A DNA stretch of 64,000 bases from Leptospira langatensis (GTDB lineage Bacteria; Spirochaetota; Leptospiria; Leptospirales; Leptospiraceae). Of this stretch, positions 59,221 to 64,000 are shown piece after piece (position 1 is the stretch's first letter; each line of letters begins with the position of its first letter). Position numbers and translations under genes: made by a program. The notes beneath the pieces are model-generated. The model searched no databases. It was not told the DNA's origin and saw only the letters and a list, made by a program, of their open reading frames with translations. The DNA lies in the NCBI RefSeq assembly GCF_004770615.1, contig NZ_RQER01000004.1:124001-188000 (forward strand), in the 5' to 3' direction.

Positions 59221-60087
59221 TCATTTTTCACCTTCTCCTTCGGGGAACTCGGTGATCCTTGAGAAGATCTTTAACATATCTTCTCCCGCTTTTTTAGGAC
59301 GAGACTTGGATACAGAAACAACCAAGAGATCGTCCAGGGACTCGGCGAGCACTTCTCCCGTTTCGAAATCGATGATCTCTTGGCGCATCCGGCTCCATAT
59401 TTTTTCGAAGCTGCGGATCCAAGTCTTAACGGTCGCCTTCTTTCCTGCGACCAGAGGTTTATGATAACGTATCTTTCCACCCATATAGAATAAGGTTGTG
59501 TCCATTGCGACCAAATCGTCCAGACTCAACCCGCATTCGTCGGTAAAATTCCATCTTCCTTCTTCCAGGAGTCTCCAGTAATGAGATGGATTGTATTCCC
59601 CAAAGGGATTTCTCTCACAGAAGAATAGGTCACGGTCTACGCTCGCGCGTTCGCATCGTCCCGAAAATGGGGCCACGGACTCGAAGGAGGATACAAGCGC
59701 TTCTGCGCTTTCTTCTACAGGAAAGATCTGGAAGGGTTTTCCCTCTTTCTCCGTTCTAGCTAAAGTCCGGATCTCGGCAGCGACCTTCCCGCTCGGATCC
59801 ACCACCTCTTGGATAAAGGAAAGAAAACCTTCGTCCCCCGAGCTAACGGATGTATTGACGGACAAATTCGTATTTTCCATTTGTTGGGCTAGAAAACGAA
59901 TATCTGCTCCAATAGTTTGAAGGCGAACCGATTCCTCTATCATTCTTTTCCAGGAATAGCCGGCTGCTTCCAATATCTTATATCTCTCGCCTAGACAAGA
60001 GTCCTCATACGTCCTGCTCGTGGTATGTCTCTGCGTATCTAGATCCGAAAATCTGGTTCTTACATGCTGTTCTTCTGTAACCGACAT
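59221..60087 (-). CDS. Double-hotdog thioesterase
   Basis: A 288-residue protein with two hotdog domains in tandem, like acyl-ACP/4-hydroxybenzoyl-CoA-type thioesterases. Domain one has HVRTRFSDLDTQRHTTSRTYEDSC with the usual Asp; domain two has WNFTDECGLSLDDLVAMDTTLFYMGGKIRYHKPLVAGKKATVKT. It would release free acid from acyl-CoA or acyl-ACP. AGGAAGG lies about six bases before the ATG at 60087. It is divergent from the TetR gene, with a palindrome in between, and upstream of the thiolases. Confidence 0.85.
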   Translation of the reverse strand: MSVTEEQHVRTRFSDLDTQRHTTSRTYEDSCLGERYKILEAAGYSWKRMIEESVRLQTIGADIRFLAQQMENTNLSVNTSVSSGDEGFLSFIQEVVDPSGKVAAEIRTLARTEKEGKPFQIFPVEESAEALVSSFESVAPFSGRCERASVDRDLFFCERNPFGEYNPSHYWRLLEEGRWNFTDECGLSLDDLVAMDTTLFYMGGKIRYHKPLVAGKKATVKTWIRSFEKIWSRMRQEIIDFETGEVLAESLDDLLVVSVSKSRPKKAGEDMLKIFSRITEFPEGEGEK

Positions 60088-60144
60088 TTTGAACCTTCCT
60101 GACACTAGCTTAGACACCAGGGAAATCGGAGCAATAAAAAAATA

Positions 60145-60160
60145 CAGAACGTTCGTTCTG
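60145..60160. promoter_or_regulatory. TetR-type operator between thioesterase and TetR genes
   Basis: Palindrome CAGAACG-TT-CGTTCTG: seven-base perfect arms around a two-base spacer, 58 bases before the thioesterase start and 82 bases before the TetR start. The TetR gene next to it is the obvious binder; inference. Confidence 0.6.
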
Positions 60161-60241
60161 GTTTTTCTTAAGCTAAACCCAAATTCTATTGACGAAACGG
60201 TGTTTTAAGGCGCATACTGGAAAAATAACGTATTAATTCAA

Positions 60242-60853
60242 ATGACTGCGCAGAGAAAAAAAAGAGATTCTGGGGCCAGCGTTCGGGAGAGAATCCTCGA
60301 TACTGCCACCGAACTTTTCTACAAACAAGGCTTTTCCAATACCGGAATGAGACAAATTATCCAAGAATCCGGTTCGGTCGCAGCTAGCCTTTACGATCAC
60401 TTCCCTTCTAAAAAAGAATTGGGCATCGCTTATCTTGCCCGACAAGAGGAGAAGACTCTCTCCGATCTAGGTTCCTTGATGGAAAGATATCCTGAGGTTC
60501 AGGAATTCTTGAGAGCCTGGGTCATCTTAAAGGAAAGACAGATCCGGCATTATGAATTCTTTGGAGATCCGTTTGCTGGTTTCGCGAATCAGGTCATGGA
60601 CTCGGATCCGGAATATACCGAGTTCCTCAAGGGGATCGCGGAAAAATGGATGAAGATGATCCGTGACTATCTGAGTAGAGCGGTAGCTTCCGGGCAATTC
60701 ACCCGCAATATGGATATCCAATACGTTTCCAGAAGAGTACTCATGGCCTATCACGGATCCATCACTCTTTGGAGAATGACCAAGGATCTGCGTTATATTA
60801 GAGAAATGGAAGATAGTCTCCGAGAGATATTCGAAGACTATACCGCCAGATAA
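60242..60853 (+). CDS. TetR-family regulator near fatty-acid genes
   Basis: A 203-residue regulator. The helix-turn-helix is [20 protein letters not shown], then [27 protein letters not shown]-terminal TetR-like helical domain follows, with [15 protein letters not shown] and [12 protein letters not shown]. Ligand unknown; the adjoining thioesterase and thiolases suggest acyl-CoA sensing. No clear ribosome site before the ATG. It is convergent with a lipoprotein gene, stop codons three bases apart. Confidence 0.92.
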   Translation: MTAQRKKRDSGASVRERILDTATELFYKQGFSNTGMRQIIQESGSVAASLYDHFPSKKELGIAYLARQEEKTLSDLGSLMERYPEVQEFLRAWVILKERQIRHYEFFGDPFAGFANQVMDSDPEYTEFLKGIAEKWMKMIRDYLSRAVASGQFTRNMDIQYVSRRVLMAYHGSITLWRMTKDLRYIREMEDSLREIFEDYTAR

Positions 60854-60856
60854 TCT

Positions 60857-61783
60857 TTATCTTCTCCTTCTGCTGCTACCGTACCTTGTTTTAGAAACGG
60901 TACGTCTCGATTTGGAAGAAATCTGGGATGGATCCTTGAATTCAGATTCTTCGGATCTATGAAAAGACCTTAACGGAGTCCGAACGGTCACCTTGCATTC
61001 TTGCGGATGTGTGATGGAATAATTCGTAACCGCAAGCATCATCTCTGTCCATGCGGTCATTGCGGCCCTATCCCTTTTATTTCCTTGCAAACCGCTCAAG
61101 ATAGGAGTGCCTAATCTCTCCAATAGATTGCATGGAGGAAAATAAGTCTTCTCTGTACGCTTAACCAGTTTTGATATCGGAATAAAAAGAAAATTTCGGA
61201 CATGGCTGGGCTTTCCTTTAGCGACTTCTGCAAATTTCAGATAGAGAGCCAGATTCTCGTTTGCGATGCTTTCTGCTTCCTGGATCGAAGCGGCATCCTT
61301 CCTTACGATCAGACCTGATCTATAAAACCCTCTTTCGATCTCATGACGGATATGCCTCGCACATAGATGCTGGATCATTTCCCAGCCTCCGATCACAACA
61401 GTCTTAGGCTTATAATAAGTAACTAGATCATCCGGATCCAAGAAGAAATGCCTTCCTTCTCTTGCGGCAAGGTCGTAATACAGGTCCCCGATAACAACGC
61501 TATTCGAGGCATGGTCTTCAGCAGAATGCTTTAGTTCATCTAAGGTATTATGATCTTTAAGTTGCACATAAGAATCTTCTCCCGCAAGGAAATTCAAACA
61601 ACTAGGTATGAATTCGGAATGATCGTTATGCTCTTGGTAGGTGGAGAGCTGAGGAGAGCTACATCCGTACCATCCCAAAAGTAACAGGAAATAAATTGCA
61701 CTTCTCTTAACAGATAAGAGAGATTTAGAAAAAAAGATATTATAGGCCGAGGATGCTTCCATAAAGATGGGAGAGTCTCTCAC
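60857..61783 (-). CDS. Hypothetical lipoprotein with basic C-terminal tail
   Basis: A 308-residue exported protein. The N-terminus SVKRSAIYFLLLLGWYGCSS contains a lipobox-like WYGC. The bulk is a mixed alpha/beta domain with no recognised motif; it is rich in His and aromatic residues (YYDLAAREGRHFFLD, HIRHEIERGFYRSG). The end is basic: SKSRRTVSKTRYGSSRRRR. The next gene upstream (61808-62710) also ends in a strongly basic tail. The start is a GTG at 61783 after AGGAAT, with an internal ATG at 61762 as the alternative; neither is certain. It lies 24 bases after the upstream gene's stop, so one operon is likely. Confidence 0.7.
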   Translation of the reverse strand: MRDSPIFMEASSAYNIFFSKSLLSVKRSAIYFLLLLGWYGCSSPQLSTYQEHNDHSEFIPSCLNFLAGEDSYVQLKDHNTLDELKHSAEDHASNSVVIGDLYYDLAAREGRHFFLDPDDLVTYYKPKTVVIGGWEMIQHLCARHIRHEIERGFYRSGLIVRKDAASIQEAESIANENLALYLKFAEVAKGKPSHVRNFLFIPISKLVKRTEKTYFPPCNLLERLGTPILSGLQGNKRDRAAMTAWTEMMLAVTNYSITHPQECKVTVRTPLRSFHRSEESEFKDPSQISSKSRRTVSKTRYGSSRRRR

Positions 61784-61807
61784 ATTCCTGGAAAGAATTC
61801 AAGAATC

Positions 61808-62710
61808 TTACCGTTTCTTCTTGGATTTTGCTTTCTTAGGTGCCGCTTTTTTCTTAGGAGAAGGTCCCGATTTCTTTTTCGGAGCGGCAGTCTTTTTCTT
61901 AGCACTTGCGCTTGTTTTAGAAGAAGGAGCCGAAACTTCTTTTTTAATCTCTTCTTTTGGAGCAGCAGGCTTTTGTTTGATAGGAAGCGGATCCTTCTTC
62001 TCCTCCGAGGTGACAAGAGAACCCATGCACTCTACCCCTAAAGCACCCAGATATAGATTCAGATGTCCGTATTCCGGGATCTCCACATCGTCGAAATGTC
62101 CCAGACGGGAATTTTCCCAAGGACGAACGATCCCGTCTCCTTTGGTAAAGACGGCTTGCACATTATGGAATTTAGAATACGTCTCCACCACTTCCTGAGT
62201 GAGCTTGGAGCCAGGCATCATCTGCCAGGTGCAAGGAAAGATCGGAGCAAGATAAGCCATGTAAGTCCCACGCAAAGGAGTTCCGATCACGAAGATCTTA
62301 CGAACCCTATCCCTTCCTTTATAGCTAAGTCCTGCAGCGATCAGACCGCCCATGGAATGACAGAAAAGATAACAGTCTTTGATATCGTTCTCTATCAGGA
62401 AGTTTTCTAGGATCTTGCTTTTCTTTCTGATATTCCCGACTTGGAATCCGAGAGGAACTACGTACACAGGATGTCCAAGCGAAATGAGATGCTTGCGCAT
62501 CGCAGCCCAAGTCAAACTTCTCCCCAAGAATCCGGAAACGCAAACGATAGGTCTCTTGTACCCCTCGGTATGATGAGGAAGATCTATGAAAATCCCCAAT
62601 ACATGACAGATAAAATAATAGATATGATGATAGATCTCGAAGAGATGTTGAACGAATACGGGACGAATATCGCCTTTTTCAGGAAGGTAGGTAAGATGAT
62701 CTTTCTTCAT
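61808..62710 (-). CDS. Alpha/beta hydrolase with H1-like Lys/Ala/Pro-rich tail
   Basis: A 300-residue protein. Residues about 1-215 are an alpha/beta hydrolase, with [15 protein letters not shown], the nucleophile elbow [13 protein letters not shown], and a likely late His in IPEYGHLNL. From about 240 on is a low-complexity tail of repeated KK, AP and SA units ending KKAKSKKKR, resembling the tail of histone H1-like or DNA-binding proteins, or a cell-envelope attachment segment. Whether it is secreted is unclear, because no signal peptide is visible. It begins at an ATG. Lipase is the likely activity. Confidence 0.82.
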   Translation of the reverse strand: MKKDHLTYLPEKGDIRPVFVQHLFEIYHHIYYFICHVLGIFIDLPHHTEGYKRPIVCVSGFLGRSLTWAAMRKHLISLGHPVYVVPLGFQVGNIRKKSKILENFLIENDIKDCYLFCHSMGGLIAAGLSYKGRDRVRKIFVIGTPLRGTYMAYLAPIFPCTWQMMPGSKLTQEVVETYSKFHNVQAVFTKGDGIVRPWENSRLGHFDDVEIPEYGHLNLYLGALGVECMGSLVTSEEKKDPLPIKQKPAAPKEEIKKEVSAPSSKTSASAKKKTAAPKKKSGPSPKKKAAPKKAKSKKKR

Positions 62711-62808
62711 TCGGATGCTGCCGCGAGCGGAAATCCCGCCCTACGGTAGAATCCATTCTTAGCTTCGAGGCGCAAACAGAATTTTATCCGTTACACCTGT
62801 TCGGTATC

Positions 62809-63309
62809 TCAGTCTTTTTTGAATTTGAGAGAAACCGAATTAATACAATAGCGTAACCCTGTGGGAGCAGGTCCGTCCGGGAACACATGTCCCAAATGCC
62901 CGCCGCATTTGGCGCAAACCACTTCCGTTCTGTTCATTCCATGACTTGTATCCGTTTCGGAATGAATTGCCTTGTCGGAAGCCGGTTTAAAGAAAGAAGG
63001 CCATCCACTTCCGGATTCGTACTTCGTATTGGAATCGAATAGTTCCGCTCCGCAGGCAGCGCAATAATACTTACCTTTTTCTTTGTTATAATAATACTCT
63101 CCGGTAAAAGCCCTTTCCGTTCCCTTTTCTCTTAAGATACGGTACTGCTCCGGATTGAGAGTCTTCTTCCAATCGTCTTCCGACTTTTGCACTTCAAAAT
63201 TCATTTTTCCTCCTGGCTTATCCTTCGGAGCGCCCATATAATCCGTACAGTTCGAGATCAGGCTCGTTAGGAAAAGCGCCGATCCGAATAGAATGCTGAA
63301 GTTTTTCAT
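62809..63309 (-). CDS. msrB: Peptide-methionine (R)-S-oxide reductase MsrB, lipoprotein form
   Basis: Repairs methionine-R-sulfoxide in proteins. The 166-residue chain starts with a signal peptide ending in a lipobox-like LISNC. The MsrB domain carries the two zinc-binding CxxC pairs ([11 protein letters not shown] and [11 protein letters not shown]), the GSGWPSF loop, and RYCINSVSL with the resolving/catalytic Cys. The ATG at 63309 follows GGAGG; an in-frame longer version from 63447 lacks that. A sigma70-like promoter lies about 130 bases upstream. Confidence 0.92.
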   Translation of the reverse strand: MKNFSILFGSALFLTSLISNCTDYMGAPKDKPGGKMNFEVQKSEDDWKKTLNPEQYRILREKGTERAFTGEYYYNKEKGKYYCAACGAELFDSNTKYESGSGWPSFFKPASDKAIHSETDTSHGMNRTEVVCAKCGGHLGHVFPDGPAPTGLRYCINSVSLKFKKD

Positions 63310-63408
63310 ACCTCTTGGTCCTCCGATATTGTTTCGACCCGAACGGAAGAAGGTTACGCATTCTATTTTACATTTCGACCCGAGTTTAGTCGAACTTAGC
63401 GCCATTTG

Positions 63409-63424
63409 CCGAACGCTAGTTCGG
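63409..63424 (-). promoter_or_regulatory. Inverted repeat in msrB leader
   Basis: CCGAAC and GTTCGG, six-base arms around GCTA, about 14-29 bases downstream of the predicted -10 of the msrB promoter, in the leader. Possible operator or RNA hairpin. Confidence 0.3.
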
Positions 63425-63437
63425 CCGTTCCAGTGTT

Positions 63438-63466
63438 CGTATAACAAACGAAAGTATACAAGTCAA
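63438..63466 (-). promoter_or_regulatory. Sigma70-type promoter for msrB
   Basis: On the minus strand TTGACT (63461-63466) is followed by 17 bases and TATACG (63438-63443), close to the consensus. Confidence 0.6.
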
Positions 63467-63487
63467 CGCTATATCTTCGGGTAAGAC

Positions 63488-63516
63488 TTGACACTTTCTT
63501 TTGGAAGAAGTACATC
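63488..63516 (+). promoter_or_regulatory. Possible promoter for acyl-CoA dehydrogenase
   Basis: A consensus TTGACA at 63488-63493 is followed after 17 bases by TACATC; TATAAG begins six bases later, at a spacing too long to be the best -10. It lies 32 bases before the start codon, so the leader would be short. Confidence 0.4.
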
Positions 63517-63547
63517 TATAAGCCTCAAGCGACAGGGAGAAACGCCA

Positions 63548-64000
63548 ATGATCCAAGGCAACTATTTCCAAGATAATTCCGACCTACAAACCCATTTCGA
63601 TCATATCATCGATTGGAATGAACTAGTCACTGCATACGAAAACAAATTCGAGGATTCCGTAAAATACAAGGAAACCAACGACGAAAGATACGCTTATGCT
63701 CCTTCTAACGCACAGGAAGCTGTGGATTATTATAAATCCATTGTGGATTCTTTAGGAGAGATCATGGGAGACTTCGTGGCTCCTAGAAGTAAGGAGATGG
63801 ACCAGATCGGCTTAAAATACGAGAACGGCAAGGTCACATTCCCCAAGGCCCAAGAAGAATGTTATAAAACTTTAAAGGACTCCGGCCTCATGCCGATCTC
63901 ACTTGCTAGAAAATACGGAGGATTAGGTCTGCCTGCGACTGTCCAGTCCGTAATGTGCGAGATCGCGGCTAGAGCAGATGCGGCATTCTGTCTTGCATAC
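63548..64000 (+). CDS. Acyl-CoA dehydrogenase, N-terminal part (runs off window)
   Basis: Flavoprotein of fatty-acid beta-oxidation. An ATG at 63548 with AGGGAGAA about eight bases upstream opens 151 codons without a stop to the window end. The N-terminal alpha-helical domain is visible: DHIIDWNELVTAYENKF, DSLGEIMGDFVAPRSKEMDQ and LARKYGGLGLPATVQSVMCEI. The long N-terminus suggests the large-subunit type of about 580-600 residues. It is divergent from msrB and complements the nearby thiolases and thioesterase. Confidence 0.88.
   Translation, partial: MIQGNYFQDNSDLQTHFDHIIDWNELVTAYENKFEDSVKYKETNDERYAYAPSNAQEAVDYYKSIVDSLGEIMGDFVAPRSKEMDQIGLKYENGKVTFPKAQEECYKTLKDSGLMPISLARKYGGLGLPATVQSVMCEIAARADAAFCLAY

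Overview
The window reads as a chromosomal segment of a spirochaete of the genus Leptospira. This rests on gene content and style: many Cys-lipidated lipoproteins with spirochaete-type lipoboxes, a FlaA-like periplasmic protein, a stand-alone transketolase N-terminal subunit, a HisZ next to purA, dispersed single tRNA genes, and frequent TTG/GTG starts. The species cannot be fixed from the sequence alone; an environmental or intermediate-clade Leptospira is my guess. There is no phage, insertion sequence, CRISPR array or rRNA operon. Layout is that of an ordinary core chromosome with accessory lipid-metabolism genes.

Region by region. 1-1100: a chromate transporter running off the left edge and a DoxX-like membrane protein. 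1297-5247 (minus): an Fe-S cluster operon sufC-sufD-Rieske ferredoxin-sufS-sufU, without sufB. 5325-7756: an EAL-domain c-di-GMP phosphodiesterase and an unknown protein. 7779-10673 (minus): a response-regulator/PP2C phosphatase overlapping purC, then purS and purQ. 10732-12760 (minus): ccmA-ccmB-ccmC haem export. 12751-14486: a secreted TPR protein and a secreted unknown. 14624-18515 onward: an LCAT-type lipase lipoprotein, a lone ABC ATPase, HMG-CoA lyase, a TIGR02757 protein and an enoyl-CoA hydratase. 19322-19495: tRNA-Glu and tRNA-Lys. 19570-21989: purA and hisZ. 22187-24199: an unusual acyltransferase-glycerol-3-phosphate dehydrogenase fusion. 24227-31830: accessory catabolic and transport genes (FGGY sugar kinase, yellow/MRJP-type lipoprotein, FLVCR-like MFS transporter, old yellow enzyme), with two TetR regulators and well-formed palindromic operators.

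31862-38187: possible small membrane proteins, a FlaA-like protein, a PdxB-like dehydrogenase, and an operon of lipase-chaperone-like protein, apolipoprotein N-acyltransferase (lnt) and a YprB-like exonuclease. 38188-44077: an intergenic repeat region, a metallo-beta-lactamase-fold hydrolase, a Thr-tract lipoprotein, a polyprenyl diphosphate synthase, a SirB1-type protein, the transketolase N-subunit and a membrane protein. 44150-44584: tRNA-Thr and tRNA-Tyr, the latter followed by a direct repeat of its own 3' end around a structured segment. 44882-52866: amidohydrolase, a secreted repeat protein overlapping a penicillin-binding protein 1A with an N-terminal zinc ribbon, a ChaN-like haem protein, dienelactone hydrolase and glutathione peroxidase.

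52957-64000: a neutral ceramidase lipoprotein preceded by a perfect 15-bp inverted repeat, then a fatty-acid/acyl-CoA region: a hotdog protein, two tandem thiolase paralogues, a double-hotdog thioesterase, a TetR regulator with a palindrome between them, two proteins with strongly basic C-terminal tails (one an alpha/beta hydrolase), MsrB, and the start of an acyl-CoA dehydrogenase. Leptospira lives on long-chain fatty acids, so the concentration of beta-oxidation, lipase and ceramidase genes fits its known physiology.
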